From Metridium senile (lineage: Eukaryota > Cnidaria > Anthozoa > Actiniaria > Metridiidae), in NCBI GenBank assembly GCA_949775045.1, contig OX459102.1:2412101-2476100 (forward strand): a DNA stretch of 64,000 nt, read 5' to 3'. The first letter of the stretch is position 1. Each line of letters opens with the position of its first letter. Of this stretch, positions 10,779 through 21,652 are shown piece after piece. The position numbers were made by a program, and so were the translations under genes. Below the pieces are notes generated by a model. It saw only the letters and a list, made by a program, of their open reading frames with translations. It did not search any database and had not been told where the DNA came from.

Positions 10779-12530
10779 TCATATCAATATGAGTTCCCGA
10801 TTGAGGTGGTTTAATTGACTGTATGTATTGTCTTCATCGTCAGAATCATATTCATAGTCAAGTCCTGTATTTTTGTTACTGTTAGTTTGCTCACGCTCAG
10901 CAGTCCAAGCAGCAAAATCTGTAAGTGCAAAATTAATTTTTTCCCTTTCTTGTTGCTCAACAGATTGCAAAAATACATCATTGTCTATATCAAGAATGTC
11001 GTCTATATCGATAATCTGAGTTTCATCCACAGGACAGTCCTCAATTCTATTCAAAAGGATTTCAACATCTCTATTTAGGTATACAAGCCTGTCCCCATAT
11101 TTTTTTATAACATTTCCTTTTTCGAGTACTGGTATCATACCGAGCATCTCTATTGTTCTCATGATCTCACGGTCGGCGTCTTTCATACCTTCGATTATTT
11201 CACTCTCTACGTCAGAAGGCCATTCAGAAGTTGGCACTGAAGGATAACCATTTTCAGTGATTTTAATCTCTTTCAACCTCTGGATTCGCCCGGAAAGATC
11301 GATCATGTCAAGCATACACATGTTGCGTCCTCGAGAAAATCCCCATAAGCTAGAGAAATGTTCTTCGCACGTGTTCGACCCAAACATCCAAGGGTGAAAG
11401 GGCTTGTTAGGAAAATAGACAGATAATATTTTGATAGACAAAATCAAGGAATGTCTAGCTAATAAAAAATAATAAAACACGATAAGTCCATGTTGTATCC
11501 CGAAATCAGGAGCCAAGATTTCCAAAGGCGTAGGAACGAAATGGGGGACCATGCCAGTCTGGATCGCTCCCTCACAGAAAATCCATTTGCTGTGTGAGCC
11601 CTGAGCATGCTCTGAGCCATTTTTAAATAAACACGTGTGGCCGTCGTTTCTTGTATATTGAAATTTTTCATGCATTGTCGCACGTTCTTGTCCAAAATGC
11701 GTAAAGCAGCATTGACATTTTGCTTGTCCTTCACGAATACATCGCTTTTCCACATACCAGACTCAAGTTTGTATAGCTCGTAAGTCTTCATTAGGTGCTC
11801 CAGAAGTACAAATCGGTTCCCAAGTACTAGAATCTGTTTAACATTTAGTAACTGGTTTCGCCATTTTTTTATAAGATGTCTCCAATCCGGAAACATGATG
11901 CTTGGTACATCTATAGGTGCATCATCAGCGTTGGTGTGTATTTTACTAACCACACTCACAAAGTCGAAGGATTCATAGTTTATGGTGATGATATCATTAC
12001 GATCATCTGGTGTTTTTGTAAAACGTTCAGTATAGTATTTGCGACACTTGGAATCGCCATCAGCTCCAACCCCAATGAGCAACATATTATTTTGTGCCGA
12101 CCATTTAGTTGCATGACTATACCATTTTTCAACTGTTGAGTGGTCCTGTCCTTTTAAAACAGGACCTATTGCCAGTACAAATGAAGGTACGTGTTCTTGT
12201 AAAGGGGCGAGGACAAATGCGTTTGCTAGTTTAGCTTTCTCTTTCTCATTGTTTTCAACAATATTAATTATGTCCTGAGCACATGAGATCATCACATCAT
12301 TTTCTACTGCCAATCCGTATAGTTGGTTTCCTTTTGCTTTTAGAGAGGGTGTTATCATTGTAGCATTGATTGCCAGAAGAAATGGCCCGTTATATCCAAC
12401 TTTGTCGTAGAATAAGGCCGCCTTTTTGAAGACTTTCTCTGATAATGTAGATGGAGTGGTCCAAGATAACTTAGCCGTACCATACAAGGTCCGGAGACTT
12501 GGGCCAGACAGCCTTTCGGAGACTATTTAT
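10779..12530 (-). pseudogene. P-element/THAP9-like transposase, frameshifted
   Basis: Two overlapping frames (12530-11459, then 11753-10779) read as one protein if a single-base slip is accepted in the T-rich stretch near 11490. Motifs in order: VGADGDSK (first acidic residue), FPDWRHLIKKWRNQLL (second Asp, as in the P-element FDPPHLIK-type box), a KDKQNV..A segment where the GTP-binding insertion begins, a long helical region, and NTCEEHFSSLW (acidic C-terminal box). The C-terminus is acidic (DYEYDSDDED). The upstream frame opens after a stop at about 12527. Assignment to the P superfamily rests on motif order only. The frameshift makes this copy inactive unless it is a sequencing error. Confidence 0.6.
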
Positions 12531-12677
12531 GCTAAAGCAGGACCACCATAATCTAAAATTATCGCAAATCAATTTTTTGTGTCGTCATTCCACCTTTTTG
12601 CAGTGCCTTCTCCTTCTTGATTATGGATTAAGTTCGAGATGATTGAAATGAGGACTTTGTTATCTTCACGCGGGTTT

Positions 12678-13077
12678 TCAATTACAAGCAAGCTTTAGAG
12701 CCACTTCATGTAAATTATTCTGGCTATTTCCAGTTTGCAGCACACCATTTAATTCACGAATCGTTAATTCCTTCTCTTGGAGTTGCCACCGTAGTTGTGT
12801 TATCTCCTCTCGATATGATCGTTCTACCATGCTTTGAATTAGATAATTGACAATCATTGAATTCTGATCCATGGACCCTCTGTGAGAGACGAGGTATTAT
12901 TGCTTGACGTGCACATGCAATCCTGTAATCTATTTCTTTATTTTGGTTTCTAGTTTTAGAACTCAATAGCTCCTTTGTTAATGCAGAAAAAAATTCTTGG
13001 GAAGACGTGCTTCTTTCTTCTGTAGACTCAAGGAGTGTGCTCAATTTGCTCAACAGATATGGCATTAGATGATACAC
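12678..13077 (-). pseudogene. Coiled-coil fragments upstream of the P-like transposase
   Basis: Two partly overlapping minus-strand frames (13077-12754 and 12872-12678) encode polar sequence. The second has a heptad-like run (EEITQLRWQLQEKELTIRE). By position they could be N-terminal exons of the same transposase, where P-like proteins carry a THAP finger and a coiled coil. No THAP C2CH is visible. Low certainty. Confidence 0.3.
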
Positions 13078-13810
13078 TCGAGCTAGGAGAATCTTTTGAT
13101 GTAACGGATGTGATAGCCTGTGAAAGATGTAAGCTATGCTTCGAAGTCATTTCTTTTCGGACTGTAGTAGCAACCTGTTGGCATAATGAACATGAACATT
13201 ATACAACACTGAGTCGGACTTCTTGAATGCATTATGATGTATAAAAAAAATATAAAAAAAATTGACGATCACATTAAATAGATTAATCTGCAGTATTGAT
13301 AATTTATTGCTGTCCATGACCATGTCATTGATAAGACATGCCTCATTGTTTCTACTATAACAACTTTTAAATTGATGATTTCAATACGGTTGATGCGACA
13401 AGATGACAAGGTATATTATGGCCTTAGCTTCCTCAATGATTTTTGATAACGCAGTTGTTTCAGTGGATGTCTGTAATGGTCTAGTCTGGGCGATTTCTTG
13501 CGATTTTTTTGCTTTAGCCTTAAAAAAGTTGGTAATACCTTTTTGCCCTATAACAAATATGAAATGGACAATTTTAAAACAGCTTCAGGATGAGATAAAT
13601 ATATAAACAGGCATGTAATTAACATATATTTGCAGTTCGGGAATATGCCGCCAATTCGTTACTATTCGGTCATTATTCGGGTTTTATCACTTGCCCTATC
13701 ATAAGCTAACTGGATGTTGAGATGGCCAGAAACACAGGAAGTTGTAATTAATAAACAATTACCCATTATGTACCGAGTACAGTCATATATCTGTCAAGAA
13801 GAAAGCTGTT

Positions 13811-13930
13811 ATTGGCTGCTTTGTTTATTTAACCATCTCGCCAGGTAGTGCAACTTGGTTTAATACCAAGTTAACAAAGCCTAGTGGAAACGCACTTTAT
13901 ATAAGCAGCTATAATAAGGTAGTTCTTAGT
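13811..13930 (+). promoter_or_regulatory. TATA-box promoter of the CUT-homeobox gene
   Basis: TATATAAG at 13898-13905 stands 74 bp before the ATG at 13979, with pyrimidine-flanked A residues near 13930 where transcription would be expected to start. Upstream lie a 21-bp palindrome (AACTTGGT-ttaat-ACCAAGTT, 13852-13872) that could bind a dimeric factor, and an inverted CCAAT (attgg) at about 13811. Spacing to the first exon is what a core promoter needs. Confidence 0.55.
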
Positions 13931-13978
13931 CAATATATTTCTGAGGTACTTGTCTCGTTCCGGTTGACTCAAGTGATC

Positions 13979-15056
13979 ATGACGTTGCGATTAAGGGTAA
14001 GCACCAACTAGCCCATATATCAGTCATGCCGCTCGCTCTTTAACTTCTATTTTTCCGCATTCTCTGATTTGTACAGATTGTTGTTGAAATTCCTTGCGAA
14101 CAAAAGGATAGTTTTGAAGAAATGCTCAAATCTGTATCGTACGTGAACGTCGTCAAGCAAACAAACGAATTAGAACCCGGCGTAGAAACCACAACTATGT
14201 CGACAGAAAATGGTAAGTCTGAATCATGCATGTGGTTTATTTGAAGTTTATCAATTCTATAGTGGAATTCCCCCTCTTTTGGTTAAAATCGATTTCTAAA
14301 TTACAAAATAATGCTGGTTATTTAATTATGGTTTGTTTAATTATGGTGCGGCAAGTTTCCCACTCGCGTTCATACAAACTAGTCATTACAGCCGCACTTT
14401 GGCAGGACAAACGTCATCGTGCACTTAACCTAATGAGCTAATCCAGATTAACGTTTATCTTCACTCAATTCATTTTAACTTCAGGGCAAGCTGAAAACGA
14501 GGAATCAGGAAATAGCGAAATTTGCTCTAGAGAAATAGCCGCACAACTGTCTAAATGGCTAAATGACTATGGTGCTGTGCAAGCTGTGTTTGCGAAGGAG
14601 GTGATGAAAAGAAGTCAAGGGACCTTTTCTGGATATATTGCAAATCCCCCCCGAGTGCTCCCCTAAGGGTTTGGGTAGAGCGCCCTGGGTGGCAATGAAA
14701 GAATTCCTTTCTAGCAAAATATCTAAAGATAACCTACTGAAAAAAGTGAAAGGTATTTAAAGATTTGTATTTTATTAAATAGCGCCCTTGTTACTTGTCG
14801 AGTAAAACAATTATCAATCATGAATGTTTAAAATCTCTTGAAGCAGTCAGCATAAAATATGTGTATACAATTTTTTTAAGGCGACCAGAGCAGTGGGAGT
14901 AAAACCAAAACCAAAACCAAAACAAGTAAAAAACGTAAAATGTACAGTGACCTTGAGAGGCAGACTCTCGAGGTTGTATTCAAGAGTACTAACGGGTTCC
15001 CTCCGAAGGAAACCGTCGAAACCACAGCCAAGACACTGAGTCTTACTGAAAGTCAG
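13979..15056 (+). CDS. CUT domain-homeodomain transcription factor, exons 1-4 (3' end not found)
   Basis: Exons 13979-13996, 14077-14212, 14485-14752 and 14881-15056 join in phase, with donors gtaagc, gtaagt, gtattt and gtaaaa and AG acceptors. Exon 1 encodes MTLRLR. Exon 3 encodes a CUT domain: REIAAQLSKWL, QAVFAKEVMKRSQGTFSGYI, then APWVAMKEFL, the fold that binds DNA in ONECUT, CUX and SATB proteins. Exon 4 encodes a basic linker and the first two homeodomain helices (YSDLERQTLEVVFKS .. AKTLSLTESQ) and stops at the position where many homeobox genes have an intron before the WF-N-R helix. The frame breaks at a C7 run (14646-14652): six Cs would keep the CUT domain open and in phase with exon 4. 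It is either an assembly error, a polymorphism or an inactivating hit. The recognition-helix exon was not found; transposon sequence follows. Confidence 0.75.
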
Positions 15057-15075
15057 GTAAAACTGTCTATTTTAA

Positions 15076-15390
15076 TTAACTTTGTTTATCTTTGGGTTTA
15101 CAAGAAACAATATTGCCTTCATCATCAAAGGACCATCCTGCTTTGAGTTTATGCTCTTGTTGGTCTGCATGTCTTTTTAAGAGCCACAGTATTTTACTTC
15201 TGTCTTCATGATAACTCCTAATTCCACAAGCCACGCAATAAAAGGATGATCCAAAATTATCTTTTGACGTGATGCCGTTTTTAAAACCCTTGGAACAAAT
15301 TTCAGCTTGTATTTCGACAATGGACTTATGAGGCGTGCTATGTACATGAGAAGCACATAGAGCAATCAGAATACACTCCTGGATATCCAC
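15076..15390 (-). other. Uncharacterised 104-codon ORF between CUT-homeobox exon 4 and the Helentron remnant
   Basis: Minus-strand frame with Cys/His pairs (FYCVACGIRSYHEDR) that could bind zinc, and hydrophilic composition. It lies antisense to the CUT-homeobox gene, where the following intron should be. It could be an exon of a transposon protein or chance; I do not recognise it. Confidence 0.3.
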
Positions 15391-15399
15391 AAATCCATA

Positions 15400-15794
15400 A
15401 CAGCAATGATATTGAAATTACAATCACAAGATTTATAATTCTTCCCCATGTAACAATTGTTGGAGTTTATAGACCTCCTGGAATACCTCTCAGTCAACTT
15501 TGTACAAGTTTAAGACATGAACTAGAGCTAATATCATCTCAGTATGCAATATTTATTGGTGACTTCAATGTTAACTGGTATAATGAAACTCAACAATCAC
15601 CTCTTTATAATGTCTTCATCAATGACAACAATTACAGACAACTAGTATCATGTCATACTACAGATAATAAGACTTGTATAGACCACATATATACTAACTT
15701 GCCTGAATCTCAGATTGAATTCAATGTCTTGGAAACTTATTTTTCCGATCATAAATCCATTTTTGCATTGATAAATTGTTTTAATTCACAGTGA
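15400..15794 (+). pseudogene. AP-endonuclease-like (EEP) domain, C-terminal fragment
   Basis: Open frame ending at a natural TGA (15792-15794). It carries VGVYRPPG, IGDFNVNW, CIDHIYTN and YFSDHKSIF, the catalytic signatures of exonuclease-endonuclease-phosphatase nucleases (GDFN, DH, SDH). In LINEs this domain is N-terminal and followed by reverse transcriptase; here the protein stops right after SDH. That fits the C-terminal endonuclease of Helentron (Helitron2) Rep-Hel-EN proteins. An RPA-like gene begins about 105 bp downstream, the usual Helentron companion. Rep and helicase regions are missing. Confidence 0.6.
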
Positions 15795-16543
15795 TACAAA
15801 CTTATTACCATCAAAAGCACAACATACATGTTACCATTATATAATTTTGTTTTCGAACTCATTGCTCATTACTGCATTATATTGCAGGTTGTTGCTTATT
15901 ATGGAATCCAATGATCAAGATGATCTCATACCAGATCATCTCCTGTCTCAAGAATCTCTCCTATCCTCCTATGAACAACAATCTTCTGATGCCATCCTTT
16001 CCGAAGAATAAGACCTACTCCACATCGAATATTCAGCAAGTCAAGAATCATCCAACAACAGCGGATCTGAGCGAGTCTGCAATTGGATTTCTTCACAACA
16101 TCTCTCCTATCAAAAAAGGGGACTATTTTGATTTCCAGTTGCAAACAAGAAATAAAGTTATCAGAACTGTCAGTTTTGAAAAGTCAAAAAGATCATTGTT
16201 TGAGGAATATGAAAACAAAAACATTCCTATTCAAAATAAAATCAGACTAGACACAAGTGCCAACTCTGAAGATCTTGTTATTGACAACCATTCCATCATT
16301 CAGAAACTCCCGGAAGTTGAGTTTGACAAATCCACAATACCTGACACCATAACCGTTTCAATAATAAATACTATTGCTGTTGGTCAACTAATAACTCTCA
16401 AAGTTGGTGCATCTGGGTGAAACAGATCGTGTAAAATGGAAGCAAAAGCATATTAAAGGAAGCAATCATTGCTGACCCAACAGGATCCACAAGACTGGTG
16501 CTATGGGAGCAATTTTGTGAACAATTCAAACAAGGAAATTTAA

Positions 16544-16731
16544 GAGATAGTTCATAGATAGCGTGCGTATATCCAGTTCTACATGCACGCGGAAGGTTGC
16601 TAAGCACGAAAAATAGCGTAATGAGTGGCACGACGCGAAGCGGAGTTCCACTCTAGCTATTTTGAGTGCTTAAGCAACCTCCCAAGTGCATGTAGAACTG
16701 GATATACGCACAGCTATCTATGAACTATCTC
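16544..16731. repeat. Long hairpin, 188 bp
   Basis: The arms at 16544-16614 and 16660-16731 are inverted copies of about 70 bp (GAGATAGTTCATAGATAG.. and complement) with a 45-bp loop. The outer motif AGTTCATAGAT recurs near 17850, 41600 and 61745, next to other Crypton-related sequence. It is probably a terminal structure of that element family. Confidence 0.75.
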
Positions 16732-17895
16732 TTTTATAACATAGACAACGTAATTCTAAACACAAAGGTTTTCATATTTCAAATAAAGTCTGTTCAAATG
16801 ACAAATTCTCCTAATGTTACGCACGCTTGGCGTTTTACAAACTCGGTAAGTTTCCAGTTTGACAAATTTTCAATTCTATTCACAATGAATAGCGAGTGCC
16901 GAGTCATTTTACATCAAAATAATGAAAGGAAAATGCCCAAATTGTCTTAAAGAGATTGACCTAAAAGTCCAGTCTCTAAAACAAACTCGACATTGTCAAA
17001 AGTGTAAGTTTTCAAACTAAAACTGAGTTATTTACTAGCTGAGGATAAAGACAAATTCAAACTTTTCAAAGGAGCAGTTGTTGAACAAGGAACCAATGTC
17101 GATATGTTGTGGAGCTCTTCCTTGGACTTCATGAAGGTGCCAATTATTCTTTTGAGCTGCCGTTGCTACTGAAGGAAGTTGAGGAGAAGGCTGACTTACA
17201 ATGAATTCCTGACAATAACACTTGAAGACGAACTTTGCTCGAGGTTTCTTGACAGGACTTCGCTGCAATGATGAAGCTGTGCAGTCGATGGACGAGTGTT
17301 GTAATGGCTTAAACTTTGTACACATCTTTGGCCAGAGATAGCCATTATGTCTCTGCTGGCGACTCCAGCATCAAGGAATGGTTAGTGTAAACACGAGACA
17401 ACTCGGTAGCATTGCTAATTTCCTTCATCATGCTGTCTAATTTATTTACTCCGAGTGGACGCTTTTCAAACCAAACTTCATGTGAAGGCTGACAGTTTTT
17501 CTTTGGATATTGTCGAGTTTGTTTTAGAGACTGGACTTTTAGATCAATATGTTTATGCCAATTTGGGCATTTTCCTTTCATTATTTTGATGCCTCATTAT
17601 TTTAAACAGACTTTATTTGAAATATAAAAACCTTTGTGTGTAAAAATACGTTGTCTATATTATAAAAGAAATAGTTCATAAATGGTTTTTTAAAAGCTCA
17701 TTTTGTAGGCAATAATTAGGAAATTCATCCATTTTTACAAGGGTAAAACACGAAAAAAAACGCCGGGTGAAAATAGATTGTTTTTCGCGTTGAAATGAAA
17801 ATTGACGTGAGCAAAAATCTATGGTATATCCAAATCCAGTTCATAGATGCTAGCCAATCACAGCGTGCGTTATATACCATCTATGTTATAAACCT
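16728..17895. mobile_element. Two head-to-head copies of a Crypton-related element
   Basis: The plus-strand stretch 16728-17000 and the minus-strand stretch 17500-17680 are inverted copies at about 90% identity, with a 110-bp extra segment in the plus copy (about 16800-16910). Both contain the same short exon beginning MKGKCPN and KVQSLKQTR. The right side ends with TATAACATAGA-type sequence (complement) at about 17870-17890. The unit sits inside the RPA-like remnant, giving a nested order: RPA-like element first, Crypton pair later. Confidence 0.6.
17035..17581 (-). pseudogene. Crypton-type tyrosine recombinase fragment lacking its active-site arginine
   Basis: Reads from 17581 as MKGKCPN.., VWFEKRPLGVNKLDSMMKEI, LSRVYTNHS and then, after a frameshift, DAGVASRDIMAISGQR and QSLSHYNTRPS. 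The related copy at 63 kb has VRATSITLWS between NHS and the AGV stretch. Here that block, which carries the second catalytic Arg (HSVRAT), is deleted. The H-R-Y tail (ISG[H/Q]..HYN) also has Gln in place of His. The copy cannot be active. Confidence 0.65.
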
Positions 17896-18134
17896 ATTTG
17901 TTCAAGAATTTAAGAATAAAGAAGAATTCATCTACAAATGAGGTACTTTGAACACATTTCACAACACAATGCATAAAGAACCATTATTTTTTTTGTACTA
18001 ATCCTCACAGTCATCATCTTGTAAGACTTTTACAATTCCACATTATCCCTTGTCCTTCCAAGGACAAATATAATCATTTTTTGATATCATATTTTTTATA
18101 TATATAGTAGAGTATACTCCTTTTTAAAGTTTGT

Positions 18135-18653
18135 TTGTTGATCTATATTTTTATGTTAAATTTGTGTTTTAAGCCTAAATGTCCCCATCCCTTGTGTGCT
18201 GATAAATCAATGGTAAAAGTTACCACTTGGTATGAACATGGCCCTGACTTGACATACTTCCCTGCCCCAGTGCCAGATCCCAAACACCCATGGGGAGGCA
18301 AGTGCCAAGAATGTTCTGGATTCTGCTCTGGTCACATGTCGCCAAAAGATCACCAGGAATAAGTTAAAAAACATGGATCTAAAGATGTTTGCTGCAAACC
18401 TCCAAGTTTGATAATAAAAGAAACATTTTACGAGAAGATGAAGAAGGGAACACGTTTGGCAGATGAAGATCTAGAGGGTGTGGATAAAAATACATTGTTA
18501 TCGTTAGAAGAGTTACAAATGCACGTTGAACATCTGAGAAGCACAGCGGAACGTAGGCGGGAAGGAGCAAATAAAGCAGCCGTAACTAGGAAATCTAAAG
18601 CAGGATCTAGTAAATCAAAGACAGACACGCAAAAGCAGAGTAGGAAGAAAAAA
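18135..18653 (+). pseudogene. Cys-rich transposon-associated protein with one in-frame stop
   Basis: One reading frame from about 18135 to a donor (gtaaaa) near 18653, broken only by TAA at 18360-18362. It carries CPHPLC, CQECSGFCSGH (zinc-ligand pattern), then a helical segment (KNTLLSLEELQMHVEHL) and a basic tail (ERRREGANKAAVTRKSK). In cnidarian transposon proteins this block commonly precedes a PHD-type finger, which is not seen here. The function of the family is unknown to me. Confidence 0.45.
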
Positions 18654-18659
18654 GGTAAA

Positions 18660-19812
18660 AGTAATTATTTAACAATTTTTCGTCAAAGGCGAATTGAAAA
18701 TCGGCGGATATATATTTACTGAGACATGAGTCCGCAAACGGCGAGGTAAATATACTCAGGTATATTAAGGCCTGGGTCACGGGGGTCATTTACAAAAAAA
18801 TTATGAAAAAACAAAAACAAAAAATCGTAGAAATTTGAAACTTCTATTTTATTCCATAAAACTTTGCAACATGTTTCTTTAGCTATTCTAAATTACAGTG
18901 AGATCACTATTGTATGCTTTTTATTATTGACGAGGTTTAAAATTAATTAAAATTGGCGCTAAACGGGGAATAAACTTCAACCAAGGGGAAGAGTAGTTTT
19001 GAACGTTCAAATTAGCTTGGTTTTAGTTTCAATATGTTGTAGCACTGGATACTAAATTGAATCCAACTAGAATGGCTTGAAATGATGAATATTTCAATAT
19101 TAAGGACAACAAAATGCAAATACGTATACGTTCTTCAGTTACCGTGTCACTTTTGATACAGACTTCGCGACAATTTCTTCAGTTTCAAGTTGGAGTACTA
19201 AAGTATCATAATTACACAACATAAAGAGTACATAAAATGGAGCTTTTCTTATAAATTTCACACTCTCCAAGACGTGTATTCTTCCTTGGACAGAGCTGCC
19301 GATTGCAAAACAATACATCCACGAGTGCCCGCGATTAAGTTATCAAGTACAGCGGGTATTTCATTGAGTCTGTCTATTCAACCAATAAGAAAGCCACAAT
19401 GCATAATGATAATAACAAAGATGGCGGACGAGTAGTAAAGGAAAGCTTCCACTCTTTTCTAGATCAGAATGGACTTCTATTTATAAAATAAGCTTTGTAA
19501 TCTTCGTGAGGTATGCAAGCGACCCTTCTGCCTTTGATATGTATTGTTTATTTCACGAAAAACACGTATAATATAGTATATTCTGCTTAAATTGACTGGT
19601 ATTTGAGGTAGATGGAGGGGAAATTATACACATAAAAGGATTCTTTCTTTCTCTTATCCTTGCAAACGTACCCTTAATACTTTGTTGCTCAATACTTCGA
19701 TCATATTTCAACATTTTTGGCGCTCAAATTCAACATTTTGGCGCAAACTTCGCAATACGAATGTCTCTTAAAACATCTCTATATAGTCTTAAATTAATCG
19801 CGTTTATTTAAT
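18660..19812. other. No gene recognised
   Basis: AT-rich sequence with many stops in all frames and no repeats longer than chance noticed. Confidence 0.4.
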
Positions 19813-20579
19813 ATGTATCGTACATTCCTGGATTCTAAAAGCTGTGGCTTTGTAAAAATCGGAGCTATCAATGCAGGAAAAAAAGCAAAACACTTAGAAA
19901 GAGAGTTTAATGAAAGCAGTATCAATTATGGCGCTCGAGTGCTAAAGGAGAGATACCTACTCTTCCAAGATATGTTTGCATCCAACACAGACAGTTTCGT
20001 AATTCCTTTTAATGAATTCAACAAGAAGGTTAAGGTTAAAACTCTAGATATGTACATCACGAAATGGAGAAAATGTAGTAGAAAGAACTCTGAGATGCAG
20101 CAATGTTTTGATACATTTCAACCAGAAGTTTGGTCAAGGTTAACAGATTCGAAGAGAAGAGAACATACACTCTTTGATTGCAAAGGATGTCATCACAGCT
20201 ATGCTAAAACTCAGGCTTACTTCCCAGTGAAATCACCACTTTTAAAGAATAAAGCAAAGCAAAATCCATTCTCAATCACAGAATCCACAGCTCGACGAGT
20301 TTTAAAGAACCCAAATAAAACTAAAGCAAAGGAATCTGCTAAAGAACTTTATAATAGAATTAATGCAGCATTTGAAAGTGTCTGTGGTCTTTCATTTGGT
20401 GAAGCTTTAGCCCAAGTTCCAGAAACCAATCTGCAAATAAAACAGAGCAGCAATGAAAAGAAGGCAGTACGAAGAGATATTTTAAGGAAAAACAAAGAAA
20501 ACATTGAAACAGAGTGGATGAAAACATCTGTAGAGAAGTAAATAATATCAATTAATTAAGTCTGATTTAGCATAAACAC

Positions 20580-20654
20580 TGGTTATTTAGGCCAAGTTAA
20601 TAGATGGTTATCTGGGCTAAGTTAATAAATGGTTATTTGGGCTAAGTTAATAAA
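20580..20654 (+). repeat. 25-bp tandem repeat x3
   Basis: Three direct copies of TGGTTATYTGGGCTAAGTTAATAAA at 20580, 20605 and 20630, the first diverged. They lie in a presumed intron of the surrounding transposon pseudogene. Confidence 0.85.
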
Positions 20655-21419
20655 TGAAGGAATAATTTAAGGACAATGTATAACAATACATGTTTGTACA
20701 TGATTGTATATGTAACACTGGTATATTAAATTATGTACATACAAATAATAAATATTCCAATTGCTTTTAGATGCCTTGGGTCCAGACAGTCCTTTGCTGG
20801 CAGGCAAAGAGAAAGGGTTGGTGCTGGATTTGAGAGTAAGAAATCAGCTAAAGAACGTATTGTCAACGAAAATCAGCAAAGGCGCAAAAAAATGCCATGC
20901 AGGAAATTTTGATAAAATGTCATGGGACAAGGAGGGTTTAAGAAAAGAAGTAGAGGCATATGAGGATGGTACATTAGTAAACTGGACCAGCCTTGCTAAA
21001 AAAATATAGAATCACCAACAAATCTGGACAGATTGCAAAGAATGGAGGACAAATTGCCCAAGAATTCCTTATCAGTAAGGGTGAGAATATCCATCGGTTC
21101 AAGAAAGTTGGAGAACAAGTTGTGGGAAGAAGAGTAAGAAGAAAAAAGCTACGTGGAATTGGAGGTATGTATCATCACAGATTAGATATATTATTACATT
21201 ATTAAGAATGTCAAAATTAATTGATATTTAAATAGCCAAAATTCAATTATGAATAATTAAGGACTGTATTTAATTTATTTTTGGGAATAATTCGCACAAG
21301 TGTGTTTTTCGTACAAATTGCACGAGCCAATAACAAGCAAAAATTTTGTTTGTAATTTGCACTGTGTTACACTTGAACTGCACTGCTCTAAGCCAATCAA
21401 ATTCGAGTAATTTTTTCAT

Positions 21420-21652
21420 GTATATTATTACAGTAGTTAAATATAATTTACAACAATACAATATCATTAATAAAAAGCCTAAGATACTATTTAAAAACTA
21501 TAAGCTAAGAGGTTTAAAATATAATATAACATAATAGTAACTGTAGATATATTATATTACATTTTAAACCTCTTAGCTTAGTTTTAAAATAGTATCTTAA
21601 AAATGATATTAATGATATTGTATTGTTGTAAATTATATTTAACTAGTACATA
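21420..21652. repeat. AT-rich foldback, 233 bp
   Basis: The arms at about 21420-21528 and 21548-21652 are inverted copies (AGCTAAGAGGTTTAAAATATAATATA core) around a short loop. It lies in the intron between two exons of the large transposon pseudogene and is likely a MITE. Confidence 0.75.

Larger units (their letters stand above)
15901..17945 (+). pseudogene. Helentron-type RPA-like OB-fold protein, split by an insertion
   Basis: Starts at ATG 15901 (MESNDQDDLIPDH..), shifts frame near 16010 and continues as FLHNISPIKKGDYFDFQLQT and a LKEAIIADPTGSTRLVLWEQF stretch to about 16540. The order is N-terminal acidic segment, first OB-like strand set (SPIKKG..RTVSF) and second OB-like set (ADPTGS..LVLW), as in the replication protein A-like protein carried by Helentrons. 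Beyond a 1.34-kb Crypton-related insertion (16544-17885) the frame appears to resume as NLFVQEFKNKEEF at about 17890-17930. At least two frameshifts. The closest relatives in this window are the fragments at 31325-31606 and 44310-44977. Confidence 0.6.

Noticed and set aside
15400..15794. Calling the endonuclease fragment a LINE ORF2
   Set aside because: The frame ends at a stop right after the SDH motif and no reverse transcriptase follows; an RPA-like gene does.
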